Part shown: positions 7,181-15,600 of the stretch, piece after piece | Layout of the letters: each line of letters opens with the position of its first letter | How positions within the stretch are numbered: position 1 is the first letter of the stretch | From: a virus | DNA: 49,662 nt | IMG/VR virus record: IMGVR_UViG_3300031857_015005 | Coordinates: 1 to 49,662 of that record | Reading direction: 5' to 3' (one strand) | The notes under the pieces: model-generated | What the model was told of the DNA's origin: nothing | The model's input: only the letters and a program-made list of their open reading frames with translations | Databases searched by the model: none | Translations under genes and position numbers: made by a program

Positions 7181-10100
7181 TTACCATTTCTTACCATTTA
7201 TGTAAAGGTTCGTTACTTCTAGACGAGCAATAACACCTCCACCAAGATTATTAGACTGAGAAGCTGGTGGCGGAGCCGCAGCTGCAGCAGCTTGTGCTGC
7301 GCCAAAAGTAGATTGCTTAGCCTTCTCAGCTGGTTTAGCAGCAGCGCCTTTTCCGTCAGCAGTGGTAGCCCCACCACTTGGTGTAGTTTTCTGTGAATTG
7401 TTTAAGTCTGCCTGAGCTTGTGCTTGTTCTTTAAGCGCTTTTGTGACCGATGATAATTTTCCTGCGTCCACACTTGCTATAGTTTTTAATGAATCAGCGT
7501 ATGTCTTTAAGTTGGTAGCGTCATCTTTTCCAAATGCGTCCCATACTTTAACAAAGGCACCCATATCTTTTGTAAACTGGCCAAACGTTTTAGTGAACTT
7601 TTCAAAAGGTGTGGTAATCTTTGTCATACCTTCTGTAATTGATGCAAACTTTTTATACAAAGTAAGTTTATTATTGTCCATTTTATTAAAAGAAATACCT
7701 ATTAATGTTAATGAAGTAGCAAACCCACTTATTACACCGTAAATGTTTGTTCCTGACTTACTAGACTCCTCAATGTTCTTTGTAATTTCAAGATAAGATT
7801 TAGAAACATCAAGTATATCTTTTGATGCAGAAGACATCTTTGGCATAAACTCGATAGCAGTATCAATTTCATCTTCCCATTTGTCAATGTATATACCTAA
7901 GTTAGCAAATAATTCTGGAAATGCCCATAGCAATTTCTTTACATTTTTAATTGCCATCGGAACCGCGTCAGCAAAAGTTATTACACCTTTAGGAACAATT
8001 TTTGCATCTTTAGTCCCAGGGTTAATTACTTCATTAATAGTTGCTTGTCCACCTGCAAGTTTAATAATCATATCAGCCATTTTAGCAATAGGATCAACTA
8101 TCTTACCAGTTGCAGTTATACCAGCCTCAAGCGCGCTATCAGTAAACCATGAACTACCATCTTTATAAGCTCTACCAAAATCAGTAAGTGGTTTTGTTAA
8201 TGTTTCAAGAATAAGTCCAACATTCACAGCTGCTAATACAAAGTCACCGACGTTTAATTTACGAACCGCTTTAGGAACAAGCTTACCATCAACAACCTCG
8301 TTTTCCACAATGTCGAGACTTGCCATATCAAAAACACCTTTTGCAATAGATGCGATTGCATTTCCTACCTTTCCTGCAGCTTCTATTCCTTTAGTAACAT
8401 ACCCATCTCCCCACAGTCGCCCTTCACCATTTGCAGCTTCTTTTCCAAATGTTGAAAGAGGTGTTACCAATGTGTCTAAAATTAATGCGGTATTTAATGC
8501 TGCTAGTATAAAATCACCAGGAGTTAATTTACGAACTGCTTTAGGAACAAGTTTGCCTTCTCTAACTTCATAATCAACAACATTAAGCTGAGCCATGTCA
8601 GCAACACCTTTAGCTATACTAGAGATAACATTTCCGATGCCTGCTGCTGCTTTAATACCTTTTGCCATGTAACCGGCTCCAATGGTAAAAGGACCAAACC
8701 CGGTTTCACCCATTGTTGACCACATACCAAAGTTTGTAAGTGGCATTGCAAGCGCATTAAGTATCATTGCGGTATTTGGACCAACCGCTTGTATTTCAGC
8801 ATCAGTTAATTTAACTACTCTTTTAGGTACAAGTTTTTTAGCATCTTTATCATATTCCATTTCTGTGAATGATAAAGTTGCCATTGCTTTTACACCAGCG
8901 GCTAAAGAAACAAGAGCATTACCCATTGACGAAATCATTGGGATTGCTGCCATTGCTTTAAGTATACCTTTTATGCCTAATCCATCAAGTGCGTGTGCAA
9001 ATCCTTGGACAGTACTGCTTAAAGCATTTTTTAAAGCCTCACCATCAGATTCTTGCCAGTCAATTGTTTTAAATTTTGACAATGCATATGTAAGTGGTAA
9101 AAGAGCAAGTGACGCAGGTATAAGAACCGCGGCGCCAATAGCAGCGGGTACTGCAACTAATCCAAATTTTGCAAGTGCAAAACCTATCTCAGCAATAGCA
9201 TATCCAAGGTTTTCAGTTTTTTCTTTTGTAAAATCAGCTTTTGATAATAACCAAAGTGCACCAGCAAAAACTACAAGTGACGCAGCTAATGATATAAGTA
9301 CACCTGCACCCAATTCAACAAATGCTGCTACAACAGGAATACCTAAAGCAGCCGCGGCTAATCCTAAACCAACTATAGCTGCACCCATTAGAGCAAGTTT
9401 AAGGCCAAGTGTAACGGGGTCATCTTTAACAAGACTACCCACTATTGCAACACCAACAGCAAAGCCTATCATAGGTGGAATTAATAAATCTAAAACTACT
9501 GATCCTTTCTTAATATCTTTATCAAATTTACCAAGTCCATAAGCTGCAAGACCAATAACTGTCATAGCGGCAGCAAGTGAAACCGATCCCTTTAAAATCT
9601 GTTGCCATACTAAACCAGCAATAGCCATAACTACCCCAAAAAATGCCAGAGGTTTAGCCATACTGCCTAGCGTTTTAACACCTTTATTAATCTGTATTGA
9701 TTTCTTTCCTACCTCATTCATTACTATTGAAACAAATCCAATAGCAAGTCCTAATACAAGTGCTCCCATAGCTATGTATTGGGCAGCAAAGCCAGCAGCT
9801 ACCATAACTATTCCAAAGAATAGCATAGGTTTAACTATATTAGTTAAAGCCTTGGCTCCTCTATTAATCATTACTGATTTTTTACCCATATCGCTTATAG
9901 CCCACGTAATAGCTTTTATGGCTAATATGAAAACTAATGTACCTAATGCAAATAGTGGAGCAACTAATGCAATACCAACCATTGTTAAAGCAAAGATAGC
10001 AATGTATCTGCCAAGTTTCATTAAAGTGGAAAGTGCGGTTGCACCTCTTCCAGCAAATCTATTTGCAGTGTTTAATGCTGATAAGATTCCTTTGATTGCT

Positions 10101-10723
10101 AGTATGAATACTAATGTACCAAATGCAAATAGCGGAGCAACTAACGCAATACCTACCATTGTTAATGCAAAGAGTGCAATACCTCTGCCTATGCCCATTA
10201 ATGTAGCTAATGCAGTTGCGCCTCTACCAGCCGCTGCATTAGCTGTTTTTAAAGCGTTAAGTATTCCTTTAATTGCCAGGATAAAGACAATTGTTCCAAG
10301 TGCTACTGCGGGGGCTAATAATGCAACGGCTGTCATTCCTAATGCAAATGAAAATATGCTTTTAGACATTTTTGTCATTGCATCAATTAGTTCAATGCCG
10401 TTAACATCTTTAATATTGTTGGCGGCATCTCTAAGTCCTTCGGAAAAGTTTACTAAGAAGTCTTTAACTTTTACACCTGCTTTAGAACTAAGAACATTAG
10501 TTGCAACAATTAATTTTGCTATTGAGGTAGCCATACCACCAATTGCCATTGCTTCTTTAGCAGAATCAATAGCCGGTCCTTTAGTAGGACCTTCCTTAGA
10601 CTTAGTGGTTTTACCTTCAGCGCCACCTTTCTTACTATTAGTGGGATTAAGATAACTCTCAATCTTTGTAGTTAATTGAACTAACGCTTTTAGGCTGGTA
10701 TTTGCCTCAGTGGCTACTGACAT
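7181..10723 (-). CDS. tail tape measure protein
   Basis: 1180 residues, by far the longest hydrophobic and repetitive helical protein in the tail module, directly after the tail-tube and chaperone-like genes as expected for a tape measure. Residues about 125-420 hold repeated hydrophobic units (LFALTMVGIALVAPLFA, then LVFILAIKGI and RGATAL). Residues about 600-900 hold a second repeat family (GKLVPKAVRKL, then ALNTALILDTL and IASIAKGV). The C terminus has an Ala/Pro/Gln-rich linker (AAAKPAEKAKQSTFGAAQAA) and ends VTNLYINGKKW. The T4 counterpart gp29 is 590 residues; this protein is twice as long, implying a longer tail if it sets tail length. Hydrophobic segments may insert into the host membrane during DNA delivery. 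Confidence 0.88.
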   Translation of the reverse strand: MSVATEANTSLKALVQLTTKIESYLNPTNSKKGGAEGKTTKSKEGPTKGPAIDSAKEAMAIGGMATSIAKLIVATNVLSSKAGVKVKDFLVNFSEGLRDAANNIKDVNGIELIDAMTKMSKSIFSFALGMTAVALLAPAVALGTIVFILAIKGILNALKTANAAAGRGATALATLMGIGRGIALFALTMVGIALVAPLFAFGTLVFILAIKGILSALNTANRFAGRGATALSTLMKLGRYIAIFALTMVGIALVAPLFALGTLVFILAIKAITWAISDMGKKSVMINRGAKALTNIVKPMLFFGIVMVAAGFAAQYIAMGALVLGLAIGFVSIVMNEVGKKSIQINKGVKTLGSMAKPLAFFGVVMAIAGLVWQQILKGSVSLAAAMTVIGLAAYGLGKFDKDIKKGSVVLDLLIPPMIGFAVGVAIVGSLVKDDPVTLGLKLALMGAAIVGLGLAAAALGIPVVAAFVELGAGVLISLAASLVVFAGALWLLSKADFTKEKTENLGYAIAEIGFALAKFGLVAVPAAIGAAVLIPASLALLPLTYALSKFKTIDWQESDGEALKNALSSTVQGFAHALDGLGIKGILKAMAAIPMISSMGNALVSLAAGVKAMATLSFTEMEYDKDAKKLVPKRVVKLTDAEIQAVGPNTAMILNALAMPLTNFGMWSTMGETGFGPFTIGAGYMAKGIKAAAGIGNVISSIAKGVADMAQLNVVDYEVREGKLVPKAVRKLTPGDFILAALNTALILDTLVTPLSTFGKEAANGEGRLWGDGYVTKGIEAAGKVGNAIASIAKGVFDMASLDIVENEVVDGKLVPKAVRKLNVGDFVLAAVNVGLILETLTKPLTDFGRAYKDGSSWFTDSALEAGITATGKIVDPIAKMADMIIKLAGGQATINEVINPGTKDAKIVPKGVITFADAVPMAIKNVKKLLWAFPELFANLGIYIDKWEDEIDTAIEFMPKMSSASKDILDVSKSYLEITKNIEESSKSGTNIYGVISGFATSLTLIGISFNKMDNNKLTLYKKFASITEGMTKITTPFEKFTKTFGQFTKDMGAFVKVWDAFGKDDATNLKTYADSLKTIASVDAGKLSSVTKALKEQAQAQADLNNSQKTTPSGGATTADGKGAAAKPAEKAKQSTFGAAQAAAAAAPPPASQSNNLGGGVIARLEVTNLYINGKKW
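7950..8880 (-). repeat. tape-measure repeat family 2
   Basis: Three to four diverged copies of a unit of about 90 residues in the tape measure protein. Each contains KLVPKAVRKL-type, LILxTLxxPLxxFG and AxxIASIAKGVxDMA elements. The protein-level similarity is clear; the DNA is diverged, so this is an old duplication. Confidence 0.7.
9890..10330 (-). repeat. tape-measure repeat family 1 (hydrophobic)
   Basis: Three tandem units of about 55 residues in the tape measure protein. Each has AGRGATALxTLMxxGRxIA followed by LFALTMVGIALVAPLFAxG and LVFILAIKGI. The DNA copies are still visibly similar (for example GCAAATAG-GGAGCAACTAA on the plus strand near 9950 and 10130), suggesting recent duplication. 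Confidence 0.7.
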
Positions 10724-10744
10724 CTATGGTCTGGGGTCTTTTTG

Positions 10745-10752
10745 TATATATC
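10745..10752 (-). promoter_or_regulatory. late-promoter-like motif TGATATATA
   Basis: GATATATA core 22 nt before the tape-measure ATG; same spacing as upstream of the 185- and 108-residue genes. Confidence 0.55.
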
Positions 10753-10759
10753 ATATCAT

Positions 10760-11029
10760 CTAAAACTTAAAGTTTGGCATAGACGGCATGTTAAAGTTTG
10801 GTATAGATGGCATCTTAGGCATACTATTACTTGCAGCAGACATTAGTGAACTTGCAGATTCACCTTGCGATTCTTCCTCTTTCTTACGTCTACCTTCTTC
10901 TTCTTCATTGAAGTTTTTCAAATTCTCCATAAGAATTTCAGCTCGGTAAAATTCCAGCCTATCTAATTCAGAAGGCTGGAGTTTTAATACTTTTAATAAA
11001 ATGAACTCAGCCTCAAACCAGTTCGTCAA
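10760..11029 (-). CDS. putative tail assembly chaperone second frame
   Basis: Up to 89 residues in the +1 frame relative to the gene before it, overlapping its end by 17 nt. The only start near the overlap is TTG (11027-11029); the next ATG is 33 codons in. The frame is open 60 nt upstream of that TTG inside the preceding gene, so the product may arise by ribosomal frameshifting, as in the lambda G/GT arrangement. Residues 1-45 are helical; the rest is charged and ends in a Met/Pro/Asn repeat (SMPKMPSIPNFNMPSMPNFKF). The position between tube and tape-measure genes matches tail assembly chaperones. The sequence family is not recognised. Confidence 0.6.
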   Translation of the reverse strand: MTNWFEAEFILLKVLKLQPSELDRLEFYRAEILMENLKNFNEEEEGRRKKEEESQGESASSLMSAASNSMPKMPSIPNFNMPSMPNFKF

Positions 11030-11975
11030 AGATATCTGAAATAAGGAAAATAGATTTGATTCCTCCTTGAAAGTTTAAGGGCGCTTTCCCTTCCCCTCCT
11101 CCGGACGTTTGATATCTGATACCAGGATTAATTGAATCTGATAACATTTCTACAAGTTTGTCCATTACAGAGATTTTCTGTAAACTCCAAGTAAAAGATT
11201 CTTGAACTGCTCTATCATATGAAGTTTGGTTTAATACTTTCCAATCACTAAATGAAAACGGAGCATACTTAATAAATGTTTTATCAAATGTTTGTCCTGC
11301 TTGTTGTTTTTGTTTAATGAAGTTTTTGATGAATGACATAATACCAAGAGATGGCAAATAGATTTTGAAGTTCTCACCATTTTTCATTTGAATGTGAAAA
11401 GATTGATCTTCAGCATTGTAATACTTCATGATTCTTTCATCAGGATTAAAATAATCCAATGAATCTTTAGTTACTTCAATTTTTTGGTCTGCGCCATCTT
11501 CATCAGATACACTTACAAATAAACGGTTCTCGCCATTCTTAAATGTATAATCACGCACTGCAAAGATTAGGTAAAAACGGTCAATTTCTAAAAGATCTTT
11601 ATAAGTACCAGGTTTTCCAGGCACTTTAATTCTAACACATTTTTCCATGATAAAGTTAAGCATATCATCTACACCTAATAAGTCATTATCATCGATTGTT
11701 GACCAGTGACGGATTTCTGAAACTGTTGCTGCTCTTAAAGCAACTTGTGTTCCAGCTCTGTAAAACATACCTTGTGAAGGTAGAGATTCCATTGGCATAT
11801 TCTTCCAGCCAATTTCTGCTGCTAACACTTCATCATCTTCATATTCTACAAATTTCTGTGCTTTACCAATAATAGCCGGTTTAGCTTCTTCGGTAATAGC
11901 TTGTTCTTCTTGTTGAACTAAAAGAGCCGCTTCTTTTTCAAGTAGATCTTTTACATTCTCTGTTTCTTGTGACAT
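11013..11975 (-). CDS. gp26-like baseplate / tail assembly chaperone protein
   Basis: 320 residues from the ATG at 11973-11975. An in-frame ATG at 12041 would add 22 residues, but it precedes the late-promoter motif (12002-12009) and overlaps the terminator, so the internal start is preferred. The central part LPSQGMFYRAGTQVALRA, then TVSEIRHWSTIDD and MLNFIMEKCVRI, resembles the T4 gp26 baseplate family (Pfam T4_baseplate). Its place between tail tube and tape measure is where tail assembly chaperones sit in long-tailed phages. The next gene overlaps it in another frame. An internal AAGGAGGA near the 3' end is unusual in a genome without Shine-Dalgarno use and might affect frameshifting. Confidence 0.65.
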   Translation of the reverse strand: MSQETENVKDLLEKEAALLVQQEEQAITEEAKPAIIGKAQKFVEYEDDEVLAAEIGWKNMPMESLPSQGMFYRAGTQVALRAATVSEIRHWSTIDDNDLLGVDDMLNFIMEKCVRIKVPGKPGTYKDLLEIDRFYLIFAVRDYTFKNGENRLFVSVSDEDGADQKIEVTKDSLDYFNPDERIMKYYNAEDQSFHIQMKNGENFKIYLPSLGIMSFIKNFIKQKQQAGQTFDKTFIKYAPFSFSDWKVLNQTSYDRAVQESFTWSLQKISVMDKLVEMLSDSINPGIRYQTSGGGEGKAPLNFQGGIKSIFLISDIFDELV

Positions 11976-12001
11976 ATATTCTATATTATTTAGATTTAGT
12001 T

Positions 12002-12009
12002 TATATATC
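12002..12009 (-). promoter_or_regulatory. late-promoter-like motif TGATATATAAAC
   Basis: GATATATA core directly after the terminator of the tail-tube transcript and 27 nt before the ATG at 11975. It would restart transcription for the chaperone/tape-measure genes. Confidence 0.6.
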
Positions 12010-12041
12010 ACAGGTATGTAATGGTTCTTAAATTTAGGCAC

Positions 12042-12070
12042 AAAAAAAGAGGGAACTTGCGAACCCTCTT
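12042..12070 (-). terminator. Rho-independent terminator after tail tube
   Basis: Stem AAGAGGG/CCCTCTT with a 10-nt loop, followed by a T tract on the minus strand (12042-12048), 20 nt after the tail-tube stop. It would let tube protein be made in excess of the genes that follow. Confidence 0.85.
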
Positions 12071-12089
12071 ATTATTAAGTTTAAATTTC

Positions 12090-12647
12090 TTAAAGAATTG
12101 TTTCTTCCCAGTAATCTGCAGTAAGTGAAAATCCTGTGATTTTGTAGATTCCATTATCCACAAAGTCAGATCCCATTGCAGGAAGCGGTGTTTTAGGAAA
12201 TACCACAGGACATTTAACTTGACGGAAGATATCCCCCGCTTTGTTAAAATAATTGATGATCATTGGACCACCTGTGTAATCTTTCTTAAGTCCCATCTTA
12301 CCAGTTAGCGGATCGTATATAAGGTCACACCATTTACGAAGTGCTTTATACACATAAGCTGAGTTGCTGTCATCTAAGTTAACCTCAAAATCTAATTTGA
12401 TTTCAAGAACTGCGTCAGTAACCATACCACCAGCAAAAGTTCTAGTTGCTGATTTGTATGTTTGCTTTACTTGTTCTGGTAATCTGTTAGTTTCAATTCC
12501 TTCAACTTTTGTACAGTTTTCCATTACCAGTGTCCAACCAGTAACGGCTGCAGGCGGAGTTAGAAGAACCTCGAACTGTGCGTTGTACAACGGTTCGAAT
12601 TTTTGCATTGCCGCCTGGGAGTTTCTATAATGTGGAAGTCCTGCCAT
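12090..12647 (-). CDS. 19: tail tube protein (gp19-like)
   Basis: 185 residues, against 163 for T4 gp19. It follows the sheath gene by 41 nt, the universal sheath-tube order of myoviruses. The sequence is beta-rich: FEPLYNAQFEVLLTPPA, then a central VLEIKLDFEVNLDDSN stretch and a C-terminal YKITGFSLTADYWEETIL that matches the gp19/Hcp-like tube fold. The protein forms the stacked hexameric rings of the inner tube through which DNA passes. A strong terminator follows directly, consistent with very high expression. Confidence 0.88.
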   Translation of the reverse strand: MAGLPHYRNSQAAMQKFEPLYNAQFEVLLTPPAAVTGWTLVMENCTKVEGIETNRLPEQVKQTYKSATRTFAGGMVTDAVLEIKLDFEVNLDDSNSAYVYKALRKWCDLIYDPLTGKMGLKKDYTGGPMIINYFNKAGDIFRQVKCPVVFPKTPLPAMGSDFVDNGIYKITGFSLTADYWEETIL

Positions 12648-12688
12648 TTTTATCTTTTATTTATTTTTGCTAATTCTATTGTTAATCC

Positions 12689-15600
12689 TTAGGCTGCTGT
12701 AAAACCTCCAGAAGAGATTGTTCCAGTTTTAAGTATTGTCATACGGTTAATAAATTTCTGGATTCCACGAGCAGGCTCAATAGCAACATCGATTATACCG
12801 AAGTTTTGGTCGATAATTGCTGGCGTATTATTCGTATCATCCATGATAACAGCGTAATTGTATACACCTCCAGCATTTCTTACAGTGTCAAGATAAGTCT
12901 CTACGATAGAACGAATTTCTAAACGTGTTGAAGCATCATTAAACTCAAATAAGTATTGTTGTAAGATTTCTTCAATCGCTTCTTCAATCGTAATAAGTAA
13001 ATCTCTAACGTGTAAGTTATTAAATGCGGATAGCGTGCGTTGGTAAGCTGTTTGGTTTGCGAATATCATCGGACCAACATTTTTAACTGTAACGATTGGG
13101 TTAATACCTTTTGGTTCAAGATTCTCTCTATCAGAAAGTAAGTAATCGTATTCCATTCTAACAAATTTCGGATTAGAGATTACACCACGGCGTGGACCAG
13201 CAACGATTGCAAATGGTTCACCGTTAATGAATTTTCTTACGAAATTGTTTGATACGTCTGCAGCTGGCGGAACGCTGATCTCTTTGTTGTTCTCACGGAT
13301 AATAACGTTAGGTGAGAATACACCAATGAATTTAGCTCCTTGACCTTCATCAGGTAACCCCCAGATATACGATGGTCCTAATGAAAGGTTACCTCCATCA
13401 GCAATATACGTAGTGTTAAGAACTGGTTTTGGATTTCCAGCAGCCGGGTCAGGCAAGTCTGTAAATCTTGGGTCAGTACTGTTTTGGAACTGAGCACATG
13501 ATGGCGCATTAAGAAGAGCTAAACATTTTTGACGATTCATAGCTAATCTACTTAATACTTGTTTTGGACCCATGTTAGGCTCAAGACCACCGTTAAATGT
13601 ATCAACGATATAACGGAAAGCAATTACATCTTTATCTGCAAGTGTTACTGCAAGATTTGTATTCTCAAGAACTCCGTATATTTTTTCTAATTGAGTAGGA
13701 GTACCAGGTAAGTGGTAATCAGTCAATGTAAATCCTGAAAGCCTTGTAAATTGGTAACGATCACAGAATTTTTGGATTGGCGCAAACTTAGTAATTTTTG
13801 ATGTACCTGATGTAATATCAACAAGAGGAGTATCAAGAACTGTATATTCGAAGAATGGTAATCCAGTAGCTGGATCAAGTTTCTTAACCTTAGCAGTTAC
13901 TCTAATAAGAATAGGATTAGCAACATTGTTGTTTACAACGTAATCACCAATTTCTAAGCTAGCAGCATTTGTTGGAGTTAATTTGAATTTTTTACCACCA
14001 CCGTAAAGTCCTGGCGCTTCAATCGCAATTTGTTCACTAAGGTTTTTCGCAAGAGATGAATAGATTGCAATATCATTAGTTGCATTAGATCCATCAGTAT
14101 AAACTATAGAACCATCGTATGTAAGGTTAACATCAGCAAATGTGTTATCAGCTTTGTTTAATAATGTGTTTGCTGTGTATTGCTCAACTTTTGCTCCAGA
14201 TAAACCATATGCAATTTTAGTATAAGTATCTTTATCAGCGTTCCAAGAATTTGTTACATTCAAGTAATTGTATTGTGAAGAACCAGAACCATATTTAATA
14301 CGGTCACCGTCAATCACAAGGCTACCTGCAATGTTTTTAGCAAGTTTGTTACCTGGATAAGATTCGTAAACAGCAAGTGATGCAATAGAATTTCCTGTAG
14401 AAGGAGCAGAACCATTGTATGTATTAGTTGGTACGTTTGTTGCTGTATTATTAACTTCAACATAAAATTGTTGACCGCCTGGTAATGTAACTTTAATAAG
14501 ATCACCTGAAACAGTTGGTGCAGTATCAAAAGGATTTTCATTAGCCGTTGCAGTACCTACAATACGAACAGATTTGAAATCACCAGAAGTGTTATCAATA
14601 TCATATGCAGCTAATACACCAGTTTCATCAACGATATGCCAATCATCAGAACCTGTATTAATATCAATACCTTGAGTTACATTATAAAGAGTTACTTTAT
14701 TTTTGTCATCTTTAGTTTCAGTTTGACCTAAACCTGCAATTTTTGAGTAAACAGTATTTACAGAAGCAATGTAACCAAAATCATTATTACCGTTGATATC
14801 AAGATCTGGTATTAAGTTTATAGCAACAGGCTCATGTGTATCAAACATTGTTACTGTAATATCTCCAGGTTGTAAGTAAGATGCAAATTCATCAAACGGG
14901 AATCCTGCAGTACAGTATTTACTTTGATAGAATGGAGCGCCATTAGTTAAACCTGTTGTTTTAAATGTAACAGTCATGACACCACCTAGTTGTGATACAG
15001 TGTCAACTTCAAAATACTTAGCATATCCTGGAGCTTGGATTAATACGATATCATCTTGTGTAAGTGATGGACCTGTAGAAATACCGGTTACTGTTACTGT
15101 TCCATTTGATGCAGGAGCACCTCCTAAAGATGCAGAAGGAAGGGTAAGTACATCATTTAAAGTGTAACCTTCACCACCTTGCGCAATAGTTACAACAGCA
15201 GCACCCTGGTTATTATATGTTACATTAAATATTGCACTGTAACCAGTTCCTCCAGTTGCGGCAATATTTGTGTATGTAACTGGTAAGAAACCTGTAGTTG
15301 CAATTGGAATAAGAGTAATATCATTAGCTCCTGATACTCCACCAATTAAAGCACCGTCAATAGTTAATGTATCACCTGGGCGATATTGTGATCCAACAGA
15401 AGTTAATAGAGCTGGTAAAGCAATACCATAAACATTCAGTGAACTAACAGTAACAGTTAATGTAGCACCTGTACCATTAACCGATGTTGTTGTTGTGGCA
15501 ACACCAGCATATGTAGCTCCTACAATAAGTGAAACATCAATAGTTACGTTTTGACCAGATAGACCTCCAAGAAGAGTGCCATCAATAGTAATAGTATCAC

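Noticed and set aside
9890-10330. Repeat units considered as a CRISPR-like or mobile repeat array
   Set aside because: The repeats are in frame within the tape measure protein, diverged, and have no spacer structure.
8682-10655. Long plus-strand open frames (286 and 293 codons) opposite the tape measure gene
   Set aside because: They are antisense shadows of the repetitive hydrophobic coding sequence; the composition (Ala, Ile, Pro, Ser runs) mirrors it, and no promoter or gene context supports them.
12042-12070. Upstream start (12041) for the gp26-like gene
   Set aside because: It would place the start codon in a terminator and before the late-promoter motif; the ATG at 11975 fits better.
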